DNA from: Planctomycetaceae bacterium
Lineage (GTDB): Bacteria > Planctomycetota > Planctomycetia > Pirellulales > Thermoguttaceae
NCBI GenBank assembly: GCA_031267635.1
Contig: JAIRYX010000445.1
Location: forward strand, 1-11,733
Direction of reading: 5' to 3'
Length of the DNA: 11,733 nt
The position numbers and the translations under genes were made by a program. Under the pieces are notes generated by a model. The model saw nothing but the letters and a program-made list of their open reading frames with translations. It did not search any database and was not told the origin of the DNA. Position 1 is the first letter of the stretch. Each line of letters starts with the position of its first letter. Positions 1 through 6,928 of the stretch are shown here, piece after piece.

Positions 1-35
1 TTACCAATCATCAACCATCAACTCTTTATACAAAA

Positions 36-452
36 ATGCGTACATTAAAATTTTATTTTTTGGTTTCGGTTTGTTGTCTTTTGTCGGTGTTTACCGGTTG
101 CAGTAACGGCAATATCAAAACAAACGGTTCGGTTTCTTTTTCGGACGGGGCGCCGGTTGTTACGGGAATTGTCCGGTTTGAAACTCCGCAAACACAATAC
201 ACCGCGTTAATTCAATCGGACGGAACGTTCAACGTCAACATGGGCAAAGGGTTACCGCCCGGTCAATATCGGGTTTCGGTGATTGATGTTCGTGAAAACG
301 AAACGTTGCTTATCGACGAAAAATACGAAAATCCCGATACGTCAGGACTTACATTCGACGTAAAGCTCTCTGCAAATGAACCGCTGAAAATTACCGTCGA
401 ACGATCTAAAACGAACAGATCGCTCATAAACGTGAAACGAATAACCGACTGA
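36..452 (+). CDS. Small lipoprotein with transthyretin/carboxypeptidase-regulatory-like fold
   Basis: A 138-residue protein of unknown precise role, probably anchored to a membrane by a lipid. The N-terminus has one Lys-containing n-region, a hydrophobic stretch at residues 6-19 and a lipobox-like VFTGC, making Cys22 the likely lipidated residue. The rest (about 28-125) has the short alternating pattern of a beta-sandwich: a 'NGSVSFSDGAPVVTGIVRF' opening, then 'SDGTF' and 'LPPGQYRVSV'. This is the usual layout of the small planctomycete lipoproteins with a carboxypeptidase-regulatory/transthyretin-like domain, which often follow DUF1559 prepilin-like genes; whatever precedes it lies outside the window. 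The ATG at 36 has no clear Shine-Dalgarno sequence, but it puts the signal peptide exactly at the N-terminus. Family assignment is by pattern recognition; no catalytic residues are expected. Confidence 0.75.
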   Translation: MRTLKFYFLVSVCCLLSVFTGCSNGNIKTNGSVSFSDGAPVVTGIVRFETPQTQYTALIQSDGTFNVNMGKGLPPGQYRVSVIDVRENETLLIDEKYENPDTSGLTFDVKLSANEPLKITVERSKTNRSLINVKRITD

Positions 453-638
453 TTTTTACCGGAATCGCGAGCGTCCAGTCTGCAAAATAATGAAACAAAA
501 AAATCATACCACAACGCCCCGCGGACTGGAAACCTCGCCTCCGGTATTGATAATGGATATTCCTTTTTAGGTTGGTTAATTTTTCGTTTGGGGCTGATAT
601 ACTCCTCATCCTTTGAAAATTCGGCTTTTATTCCTAAA

Positions 639-676
639 GGGACATGTAGGGACAAAAGGGATTTTGGGGACGTGGC
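639..676 (+). repeat. Short 9-10 bp GGGAC tandem repeat
   Basis: GGGAC or GGGAT recurs at 639, 649, 658 and 667, a 9-10 bp spacing over about four units (GGGACATGTA, GGGACAAAA, GGGATTTTG, GGGACGTGG). It lies in the gene-free stretch 453-820 between two convergent genes. I see no other gene or RNA in that stretch. Related GGGAC-type repeats occur at 5880-5928 and 7166-7199. Confidence 0.5.
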
Positions 677-771
677 GAACGATCAACTCTGTCTGAAGAG
701 GCGAGTTTTCAAGTGCGAGAAGTATAGAATATTAAAATCCTTTGAATTTCCCCAATGGAACCGGAAGTAAT

Positions 772-797
772 GAAAAAGGATATTGAGCCAAAATATC
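772..797 (-). terminator. Possible weak intrinsic terminator of the solute-binding protein gene
   Basis: Read on the minus strand, GATATT (797-792) can pair with AATATC (784-779) around a 7-nt loop, and a run of five T follows at 777-773. It sits 24 bases past the stop codon of the minus-strand solute-binding protein gene. The stem is only 6 bp and AT-rich, so the call is tentative. Confidence 0.3.
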
Positions 798-820
798 TAT
801 CTTTCAACTTTTCATTTTCC

Positions 821-2281
821 TCATCCGGTCATGCCGCAACATCGGCGATACCATTTTTGCTGAGACTCTATCCCATATTTTTCGGTGATTTTTTGCCATT
901 CGTCGGCAACCGAATTGAGTGCGGCTTGCGGTTCTTTTTTGCCGTCGATCGTTTCCCGCACTTCGCGGTCGAGTACATTCATATACTCTTCGTAACCCGG
1001 CAGCGGCGGAAACACGAAAACCGCGTCCCGTTTCCAATGTGAATTTAACACAGTAACATATTGCAACTGCACCGATTGATCCCGCAAAATTTCTTTTTCG
1101 ACCCAGCGCGACGTTTGCCGCACTTCGCTGTTGCGTCCGATACCGGATTGCGGCGACGAAGCGAACACTTCGGTTCCCCATTCTTCGCCCGAAAGCCAGA
1201 GCAGTAATTTCAACATGCTTGCCGGTTCAGATGTTTCTGCCGAAATCATTCCGACATGACCGGAAATCAGCGTTGGAATTTGCGACGGTTCATCGCGCCA
1301 TCGGTCATCCCATATTTTTTTCTCCGGGTTGAACGCTTTCAGCGAACCTGGAATCATGGCGATTCCAGCTTTAAATTCCGATTGTTTCGGCAGCAATTGT
1401 TCTGTCGGCGCGGAGTCTTCCGCCGAGGTCGGATAAGTGATTGCCAAAGCCGCTTTTCCCTGCCAAAACGCACTACGAACTTCGGACGGCGACAAACGCG
1501 GCACGTCGAGGGGATTTGCGTTGCACATTTCCGTCAACGCTCGCACAAATGGTTCCGCTGCAATCAAGGGTTTCATTGTTTTCGCGTCAAATACTGTCGA
1601 ATAGTAGTCGCGGTGCGTTACATAAGACGCTGCTCGTGCCAAAAGCGACTTTGCCGCCCAACCCGGAGCGGTCGGTTCCAATGATGCCCTCCAGTTTGGG
1701 GAATTGGCTTCTTGTAAGTTTTTTTGCAAATTTTCGTAATCTTCCCAAGTTTTCGGCGGTTCTGCCCCCAATTTTTGCAAAAGATCAACACGATAATAAC
1801 AAACGAAAAACTGCGACCCAAACGGAATGAACATTTCTTCTGGTCCGAATTTACTCAACTTGTGTTTGTAAGTATCAAGCAGATCAGACCATACGTCATC
1901 CGGCACGGATAAATGCACTTCGGAGGAAATTGCCGCCGGATATCCTTTGGCAACCAATGTCGCCTGCAATTGGATGGGACAAACCACAGCATCGGCTTTG
2001 GGTTTGTCGGAATCGGCAAGAAGCTGCTCAATCGACATTTCTTCAACGATGAGCGATGCTTGCGTCAATTCTTCCCAAGTTCCGGCAACCTGATTGATCT
2101 TTTTAGCAATTTCGGCGTCACCGATTACCAAAAGGGTGAATTTTTTGCCGGGCGTAACGGATTGCCAATACTCGGAACGTCCGTCAGTCTGTATATTCTT
2201 ATCGGGACAACCGAACGCCAGAGACGCTAAAGCAGCGCATAACACCAACCTAAAAAGAGAGTTGCATAAACGATAAGTCAT
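821..2281 (-). CDS. Lipoprotein extracellular solute-binding protein (ABC-type, family 1-like)
   Basis: A 486-residue protein likely to capture a small solute, perhaps a sugar or polyol, for an ABC importer. With the ATG at 2281 the N-terminus is a classic lipoprotein signal: basic n-region, hydrophobic residues 12-23 and LAFGC with Cys25 as the lipid site. A TTG ten codons upstream (2311) keeps the frame open but would push charged residues before the signal, so ATG is preferred. Neither start has a strong ribosome site. The middle carries the hallmark of family 1 binding proteins: a 'FIPFGSQFFVCYYRVDLL' stretch followed by 'LGAEPPKTWEDYENL', then 'GKAALAITYP', and an amphipathic C-terminus ending in a 'AALNSVADEWQKI' helix. 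No permease or ATPase gene lies beside it, so it is an orphan here; its partner or substrate cannot be read from context. Confidence 0.8.
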   Translation of the reverse strand: MTYRLCNSLFRLVLCAALASLAFGCPDKNIQTDGRSEYWQSVTPGKKFTLLVIGDAEIAKKINQVAGTWEELTQASLIVEEMSIEQLLADSDKPKADAVVCPIQLQATLVAKGYPAAISSEVHLSVPDDVWSDLLDTYKHKLSKFGPEEMFIPFGSQFFVCYYRVDLLQKLGAEPPKTWEDYENLQKNLQEANSPNWRASLEPTAPGWAAKSLLARAASYVTHRDYYSTVFDAKTMKPLIAAEPFVRALTEMCNANPLDVPRLSPSEVRSAFWQGKAALAITYPTSAEDSAPTEQLLPKQSEFKAGIAMIPGSLKAFNPEKKIWDDRWRDEPSQIPTLISGHVGMISAETSEPASMLKLLLWLSGEEWGTEVFASSPQSGIGRNSEVRQTSRWVEKEILRDQSVQLQYVTVLNSHWKRDAVFVFPPLPGYEEYMNVLDREVRETIDGKKEPQAALNSVADEWQKITEKYGIESQQKWYRRCCGMTG

Positions 2282-2613
2282 TCGCTTCGGTTCCGTGAAA
2301 ACAGTTTCCAACTTGTAAAGATAAACACCGCAGCATTATAACGGACTTTCGGGAAAAGTAAACATTAATCTTGTGAGAGCGGGAATGCCGGCACAAAAGC
2401 AAGCCGACGTTGTTAAAGCAAGGTTTGTGCGGAAATTTTGTATTTGACGCTTCATCACGGCGAGAGATTGCACTTCAATCCATACCAACGCGCACGTCCC
2501 ATCACCGCGTCTCTTGCCGGATTTCCTCTTTCTTGTCATAATATTACCGGTTATGGATAGAGCAAGCACAATAGTATAATAGTAACAATCCTCTTTCTGG
2601 TTTTTGGTGTAAA
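2282..2613. other. Divergent intergenic region between solute-binding protein and AEC permease
   Basis: A gap of about 330 bases between divergently transcribed genes, so it should hold both promoters. A 77-codon minus-strand frame at 2336-2569 has no recognisable protein features. Apart from the TATAAT at 2575-2580 I see no repeat, RNA or strong hairpin. Confidence 0.5.
2575..2580 (+). promoter_or_regulatory. Candidate -10 box for the AEC permease gene
   Basis: A perfect TATAAT lies 33 bases upstream of the permease ATG in an AT-rich run. The sequence 16-18 bases upstream of it (around 2551-2558) does not resemble TTGACA, so only the -10 part is supported. Confidence 0.35.
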
Positions 2614-3636
2614 ATGCCTGTGTCTCACTGGGATATTTTTCTCGTTCCGCTTCAAATGTTGATTGGCGTTTATCTTGTGGTGGGATGCGGCGCGTTTTTT
2701 AGGAGAATGAACTGGTATCCGGCGCCGGCGGAAACGCCGCTCTATAAGCTGACGGTGTGGGTGTTGATGCCGTGCTTAATTTTTGAGCGGATACTTCCCG
2801 CCAGCGAGCTTATCGGCGATTATCAAAATTTGATTCTTCCGCCGATTATTGGGTTAGCGGCGACAGGAATAGGAGCCCTTCTCGGTTTTTCCGTCGGGAT
2901 TCTGCCGAAAAAGCTGACCGGACTGCAAAATTGGAAAACGCTCGGAACATTTGCCGCGTGCGTCAGCATTTTGAATTATGGTTTTGTGCCGATTCCGTTG
3001 ATCACCGCTTTGTACGATGCACACGACAAAACGCAAGCGGTCTTGTTTATTCAAAATCTTGGCTCGGAGCTGTCGATTTGGACGGTCGTTATTATTTCCA
3101 TGAGCGGCGCCATCAATCGCAAAACGCTTCTTCGGGCAATCAATCCGCCGACATGTGCGATTGTGCTTGCAATGATGATCAATCAGCTTGGTATTTATCC
3201 TTATATTCCGCGATTTGCGATGAACGCGGTCAAGCTGCTCGGCGACGCTTCGTTGCCGGCGAGCATGTTTATTGTCGGAATTTCGATTGCCGACGCGTTT
3301 GACTGGCAGCGAATGTGCCGCCATTGGCGGCGGGGCATACGGATTGCGTTTTGGTCATGCTTACTGCGGCTTGTGGTGTTACCGGCGATTTTTATTGCGG
3401 TCGCGGTGTACGCCCCGTTGACAATAGAAATCCGGCGAGTGTTGGTGATTCACGCCGCGATGTCGTCGGCGATTTTCCCGATGGTGCTTTCGCGTCATTA
3501 TGACGGCGACCCCGCAACGGCGTTCGACACGATTCTCCCGAACAGCATCCTTGCGCTGATCACGCTTCCGATTTGGACAATACTTGGGCTTTCGCTGATT
3601 CACGGAGAACCGTTCGGAAATATTTTTGCAAGCTAA
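2614..3636 (+). CDS. AEC (auxin efflux carrier) family membrane transporter
   Basis: A 340-residue integral membrane protein, about the normal length for the AEC family, whose bacterial members move small organic acids such as malate or malonate across the inner membrane. Hydrophobic segments fill almost the whole chain (for example about 9-29, 72-96, 153-163, 181-195, 242-265 and 309-328), fitting the usual ten-helix plan. The family signature 'NYGFVPIPL' is at residues 121-129 in the first half. The second half has 'LGDASLPASMFIVGISIAD' (209-227), the counterpart of the conserved proline-containing region before the eighth helix. The ATG at 2614 lacks a clear Shine-Dalgarno site but starts just before the first helix. 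The gene stands alone, diverging from the solute-binding protein, so its substrate is unknown. Confidence 0.88.
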   Translation: MPVSHWDIFLVPLQMLIGVYLVVGCGAFFRRMNWYPAPAETPLYKLTVWVLMPCLIFERILPASELIGDYQNLILPPIIGLAATGIGALLGFSVGILPKKLTGLQNWKTLGTFAACVSILNYGFVPIPLITALYDAHDKTQAVLFIQNLGSELSIWTVVIISMSGAINRKTLLRAINPPTCAIVLAMMINQLGIYPYIPRFAMNAVKLLGDASLPASMFIVGISIADAFDWQRMCRHWRRGIRIAFWSCLLRLVVLPAIFIAVAVYAPLTIEIRRVLVIHAAMSSAIFPMVLSRHYDGDPATAFDTILPNSILALITLPIWTILGLSLIHGEPFGNIFAS

Positions 3637-3677
3637 TCGGGAATCGCGGAAACGCCGCCTGTCTCAAAAGTTCCCGA
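3637..3677 (+). terminator. Inverted repeat after the AEC permease, possible weak terminator
   Basis: A perfect 7-bp inverted repeat, TCGGGAA at 3637-3643 and TTCCCGA at 3671-3677, begins directly after the stop codon. The loop is long (27 bases) and no proper T-run follows (only TTGTCCTTTT further on), so its role as a terminator is uncertain. Confidence 0.25.
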
Positions 3678-3708
3678 CGGCTCAATTGTCCTTTTCCCCG
3701 CCATGTCA

Positions 3709-3736
3709 TTGTATTCTTATTTATATATGGGATAAT
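3709..3736 (+). promoter_or_regulatory. Candidate sigma70-type promoter for the Hsp70 gene
   Basis: TTGTAT (3709-3714) and GATAAT (3731-3736) are 16 bases apart in an AT-rich stretch, about 90 bases before the Hsp70 start. The -10 matches five of six consensus bases and the -35 only three. No CIRCE-type (TTAGCACTC-N9-GAGTGCTAA) heat-shock operator is seen between here and the start codon. Confidence 0.3.
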
Positions 3737-3828
3737 TCCATCCATCGTGTTTAGTGACGAATGTTAGACTCATCGTGTTAGCCGATGACGTCTGGGATAA
3801 CAATAAAACTTCGTAGCGAATCAATAGA

Positions 3829-5865
3829 ATGAAGAATCAATACGTTATCGGCATTGACCTTGGGACGACAAACAGCGTTTTGGCTTACGCAAAGATAAGC
3901 GGCGCGGCGGAGCGGTATAAAATCAGCGAAATTCCGGTGGAAGTCCTGCCGATTCCGCAATATACCGCGCCGGGAACAATTGAATCGCGGAACAGCTTGC
4001 CGTCGTTTGTCTATTTGCCGACCGAAAGAGAGTCGCCGCAATACGAAACTGCTCTCGCTTGGGGGAAAGACAACGCCGCGGATTCCCGCACTGTCGTTGT
4101 CGGCGAAGCGGCGCGGCGGCGAAGTTCGGAAGTTCCCGACCGATCGATCAGCGCGGCAAAGTCGTGGTTGTGCCACAGCAAGGTGGATCGCCGTGCGGCG
4201 ATTTTACCTTGGGGAGCGGCGGACGAAATCGGCAAGCTGTCGCCGCTTGACGTTTCCCGCGCGATTTTGCGGCATCTGATTGACGCTTGGGAGTCGGCGT
4301 TTCCCGACGCTCCTATCGCGGAACAACAGGTGACGCTGACGGTGCCGGCGTCGTTTGACGCCAGCGCGCGGGAGCTAACGCGTGAAGCGGCGGTTGCGGC
4401 GGGACTGCCGAATGAAAAACTCTTGTTTCTCGAAGAACCGCAAGCGGCGGTCTATTCGTGGCTTTGCGAAACCGGCGAAAACTGGCGGAATGTCTTACAG
4501 GTCGGCGATAAACTGCTTGTGTGCGACATAGGCGGCGGCACGACAGATCTCACGTTAATCGGCGTTGAGGAAGAGGACGCAAATTTGACGCTGAGACGGT
4601 TGGCGGTCGGCGAGCATCTGCTGGTCGGCGGCGACAATATGGATTTGGCGTTGGCGCATTTGATTGCGGAATTACTGGCGGCAAAGGGAATAAAGCTGGA
4701 TGCGTGGCAGGCAACCGCGCTTTGGCACAGCGCGAGGGAAGCGAAAGAATCGCTGTTGTCGCAACACTCCCAACCGTCGCACAACGTCTCGGTACTTGGT
4801 CGCGGCAGCAAGTTAATCGGCGGAACCGTGTCGGTGGACGTGCCGCGCGAGCGTGTTGTGGAATTGCTGACGGATGGTTTTTTCCCGCAAACGCCATTGA
4901 CCGGCAAACCCAAGCGGCGGTCAGGGAGCGGCTTTCGGGAAATCGGCTTACCGTTTGAGCAAGATTCGGCAATCACCAAACATTTGGCGGCATTCTTGAC
5001 TTCGCAAGCCGGGAACGTGACTTCGCAAGCCGAGAGCGCGGCGGCGGCTGTCGGCGGTTGTTGCAGAGGTAAGGACGGCACTGGTATCATTCCGTCCGGC
5101 GTCTCTGCCGACACGACGGAGAACGCCGTTTGTCCGACGCATGTGTTGCTCAACGGCGGCGTATTTCGCGCGGCGGCGTTGGAAACGCGGTTGTTTGAAC
5201 AGCTTGCCGCTTGGTTTCCGAAAAAAACGCCGAAACGGCTTTGCCCGTCTTTCGAGTTGGACGACGCTGTCGCCCGCGGCGCTGCCTATTACGGACTATC
5301 GAAAACGCTTGGCGGCATTCGGATTCACGGCGGCACGGCACGCGCATACTATGTCGGCATTGAGACGGCGGGACTGGCGATTCCCGGCGCACCGCGTCCG
5401 CTGAAGGCGTTATGTGTCGCGCCGTTCGGCATGGAAGAGGGAACTGAATGCGACGTGCCGTCGGAGGAGTTTTATCTTACGGTCGGCGAACCGGCGACAT
5501 TCCGTTTCTTCAGCTCAACAACACGGCGAAACGACGCGCCCGGCACGTTATTGGATGCGTCCTACATTGCCGCGGCAACAGAAAACACTGCCGCAGCAAC
5601 AGAAAGCACCGCCGCAGCGAGTGACAACATTGCCGCAGCAACAGACAACACCGCCGCGGCGAGTGAAAGCGATTCTGACACGCCGGAACTTGCCGAAACG
5701 GATTCATTAGAGGCGTCGTTGCCGCGGGAAGACGCCGACGACGAGGAAGTCGCGGTCAAATTTCAAACGCGCATCACCGAACTCGGAATCCTTGAGCTTT
5801 GGTCGCACGCAACCGAAAGCGGGAAACGCTGGAAACTCGAATTTTCGGTCAGGGAAGATACCTAA
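3829..5865 (+). CDS. Divergent Hsp70-family ATPase with low-complexity acidic C-terminus
   Basis: A 678-residue actin-fold ATPase of the Hsp70 superfamily, probably cytoplasmic. Phosphate-1 motif 'IGIDLGTTNS' is at 7-16, 'LEEPQAAVYSWL' at 201-212, phosphate-2 motif 'VCDIGGGTTDLTLIGV' at 231-246, and an adenosine-site-like 'VLLNGGVFRAAALETRL' at 439-455. The ATPase motifs are intact, so nucleotide binding is expected. It differs from DnaK: an Ala/Ser/Gly-rich insert at about 390-435 contains a duplicated TSQA segment, the region after 500 does not look like a standard substrate-binding domain plus helical lid, and residues 580-640 are a 7-residue Ala-rich repeat followed by an acidic stretch before a short beta-like end. 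No dnaJ or grpE lies nearby, so it is not the housekeeping DnaK operon; it resembles the accessory Hsp70s common in planctomycetes. Start chosen because the phosphate-1 motif sits at residue 7; no clear Shine-Dalgarno site. Confidence 0.88.
   Translation: MKNQYVIGIDLGTTNSVLAYAKISGAAERYKISEIPVEVLPIPQYTAPGTIESRNSLPSFVYLPTERESPQYETALAWGKDNAADSRTVVVGEAARRRSSEVPDRSISAAKSWLCHSKVDRRAAILPWGAADEIGKLSPLDVSRAILRHLIDAWESAFPDAPIAEQQVTLTVPASFDASARELTREAAVAAGLPNEKLLFLEEPQAAVYSWLCETGENWRNVLQVGDKLLVCDIGGGTTDLTLIGVEEEDANLTLRRLAVGEHLLVGGDNMDLALAHLIAELLAAKGIKLDAWQATALWHSAREAKESLLSQHSQPSHNVSVLGRGSKLIGGTVSVDVPRERVVELLTDGFFPQTPLTGKPKRRSGSGFREIGLPFEQDSAITKHLAAFLTSQAGNVTSQAESAAAAVGGCCRGKDGTGIIPSGVSADTTENAVCPTHVLLNGGVFRAAALETRLFEQLAAWFPKKTPKRLCPSFELDDAVARGAAYYGLSKTLGGIRIHGGTARAYYVGIETAGLAIPGAPRPLKALCVAPFGMEEGTECDVPSEEFYLTVGEPATFRFFSSTTRRNDAPGTLLDASYIAAATENTAAATESTAAASDNIAAATDNTAAASESDSDTPELAETDSLEASLPREDADDEEVAVKFQTRITELGILELWSHATESGKRWKLEFSVREDT
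4997..5032 (+). repeat. 21-bp direct duplication inside the Hsp70 gene
   Basis: The 15-mer TGACTTCGCAAGCCG occurs at 4997-5011 and again at 5018-5032, exactly 21 bases apart. In protein this repeats TSQA with a 7-residue period inside a low-complexity insert of the Hsp70 ATPase region. Reading frame is kept. Confidence 0.85.
5566..5670 (+). repeat. Five in-frame 21-bp tandem units in the Hsp70 gene
   Basis: Five consecutive 21-bp units (5566, 5587, 5608, 5629, 5650) encode the 7-residue consensus [IT]AAA[TS][ED][NS] at Hsp70 residues 580-614. The first unit contains the perfect 12-bp palindrome TTGCCGCGGCAA and the others keep near-symmetric GCCGC(A/G)GC cores. The repeat forms a flexible linker before an acidic stretch. 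Confidence 0.9.
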
Positions 5866-5879
5866 AGGCGGGAAAAACT

Positions 5880-5928
5880 CCAAGAGTCCCTCGTGTCTCC
5901 CTGAATCCTGATGAGGGACAAAAAGGAC
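5880..5928 (+). repeat. GGGAC-type short repeats and a hairpin after Hsp70
   Basis: CCAAGAGTCCCTCGTG at 5880-5895 is a one-unit version of the expanded 9-bp repeat at 7166-7199. GTCCCTC (5886-5892) pairs with GAGGGAC (5913-5919), extendable to 9 bp with one G-U pair, and a further AGGAC follows at 5924-5928. It begins 15 bases after the Hsp70 stop. No T-run follows, so I do not call it a terminator. Confidence 0.5.
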
Positions 5929-5945
5929 TGCCGGGGCGACTGGGG

Positions 5946-6449
5946 CAAGGGAAATTTCTTGGAAAACAGGAACAGTGTGAAATTCTTGGGAAAAAAGAAG
6001 AAATTCACGGTAATTTTTAAGAAATTCACCGCCCTCAAAATCCCTAAAGCCCCAATTGTTCCTTAATTCACCGCAATTTTTATTGAATTTAACGAAAATT
6101 CTGTGGAATTTCATGCAATTTCTATTAAAATCAATAAAATTTCTGTTAAACACACCGGAAGCTCCGTAGACAGGGGCGAGTTTCTCACGAAGAGAAATGA
6201 GTTTTTCGCGAAGAGAAATGAGTTTTTCGCGAAGAGAAATGAGTTTTTCGCGAAGGAAAATGAGTTTCTCACGAAGGAAAATGAGTTTTTCGCGAAGGAA
6301 AATGAGTTTTTCACAGAGAGAAATGTGCCGTTCGCTCCCAGGGGCGGAAGTCTCGCTCTCGGGGGCGAAAGTCTCGCTCTCGGGGGCGAATCGCCCATAA
6401 AGAGTAGCGAGTCGCTCGCGAGCATTAGTACAAATTTTACTTTAACCAC
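5946..6449. repeat. Array with a strict 21-bp period, many units with hairpin potential
   Basis: Cutting this tract every 21 bases from 5946 gives 24 in-phase units. Seven near-identical ones at 6177-6323 follow the pattern (C/T)GAG + TTT(C/T)TC + 5 bases + GAGAAA or GGAAAA. Upstream AT-rich units (5988-6155) share the ending AAATTCAC or similar at the same phase, and downstream GC-rich units (6324-6428) share TCTCGCTCTCGGGGG. Inverted repeats are common: TTTCTC/GAGAAA in 6181-6197, AAATTC/GAATTT around TGTG at 6096-6111, and TCGCTC/GGGCGA around TCGG at 6352-6367. Because 21 is divisible by three, several frames stay open on both strands; none has a supporting start, homology or composition. 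The conserved core is certain; continuity of the outer units is weaker. Confidence 0.85.
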
Positions 6450-6779
6450 TCATGTTACGCACTCTCTGTAGAAAGTACATTTATGAATTTGTCAAAGAAC
6501 ATTTTCCTTAGCCCCGCATGGGGCGTGATGTGCATAACCGGCGGTGGAGCGCAGCGCAACCGCCGGATCAGCGCGCCAAAAACACAAAGTCCCGCAGGGA
6601 CGAGATTATCAAACTCGTATTCGCTTCAAATCATCTCGCCCTTGCAGGGCTTTGGTTTGGGGAAGTTGCGTCCGGCGGTTGCGCTTCGCTCCACCGCCGG
6701 TTATGCACATCACACCCCTGCGGGGTTAAAAAACAGTGAATATTTTGTCGGCTTTTTTGCTTGGGGTGCGTAACATAAG
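6449..6779. mobile_element. 331-bp MITE-like element with 14-bp terminal inverted repeats and 7-bp target duplication
   Basis: The left end CTCATGTTACGCAC (6449-6462) matches the reverse complement of the right end (6766-6779, giving CTTATGTTACGCAC) at 13 of 14 positions. Directly outside both ends is the same 7-mer, TTAACCA, at 6442-6448 and 6780-6786, which fits a target-site duplication. The interior holds a 216-bp palindrome and no transposase, so it would be non-autonomous. It sits at the AT-rich downstream end of the 21-bp array. I do not recognise a named IS family from the ends. Confidence 0.75.
6511..6726. repeat. 216-bp interrupted palindrome made of nested hairpins
   Basis: The 56-bp arms 6511-6566 and 6671-6726 are near-perfect reverse complements; the inner 35 or so bases differ at one position. 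Each arm also folds on itself: GCCCC-GCAT-GGGGC (6511-6524) and CCGGCGGT/ACCGCCGG (6538-6566) on the left, CCGGCGGT/ACCGCCGG (6672-6700) and ACCCC-TGC-GGGGT (6714-6726) on the right. Inside are GTCCC-GCA-GGGAC (6589-6601) and GCCCT-TGC-AGGGC (6638-6650), themselves roughly inverted copies of one another. A 96-codon frame at 6483-6773 crosses the palindrome and is rejected as a gene. Confidence 0.9.
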
Positions 6780-6928
6780 TTAACCATTAGGAGTTAAGGA
6801 GTTATGAAAGAAATCCTGAAGCTCTGAAATATTATCTCCTTGGAGAAGATTTAGATTTTCCCGCTCGGAGCGGAAACTTTACCGCGTAAGTGAGGAATAA
6901 GTCATAGTACGCCCGCTGATTAAAAAAA

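Noticed and set aside
2336..2569. 77-codon minus-strand frame between solute-binding protein and permease
   Set aside because: No recognisable features; occupies the divergent promoter region.
4452..5153. 233-codon minus-strand frame inside Hsp70
   Set aside because: Antisense shadow of a clearly identified gene in GC-rich codons.
5707..6153. 148-codon minus-strand frame
   Set aside because: Half overlaps the 3' end of the Hsp70 gene antisense, the rest is the AT-rich part of the 21-bp array; its 7-residue periodicity reflects the DNA repeat.
6177..6323. CRISPR array
   Set aside because: Units are directly abutting 21-mers with no unique spacers, and no cas gene is present.
6103..6471. 122-codon plus-strand frame with a 7-residue NEFFAKR-type repeat, and overlapping open frames on both strands
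   Set aside because: The 21-bp unit is divisible by three and lacks stops in several frames at once, so open frames follow from the repeat itself. No ribosome site or recognisable domain.
6483..6773. 96-codon plus-strand frame
   Set aside because: It reads straight through the 216-bp palindrome of the MITE-like element and has no independent coding evidence.
6803..6826. Seven-codon frame MKEILKL after a good AAGGAG site
   Set aside because: Tempting as a leader peptide, but no gene follows on that strand and the site lies in a repeated GGAGTTA stretch.
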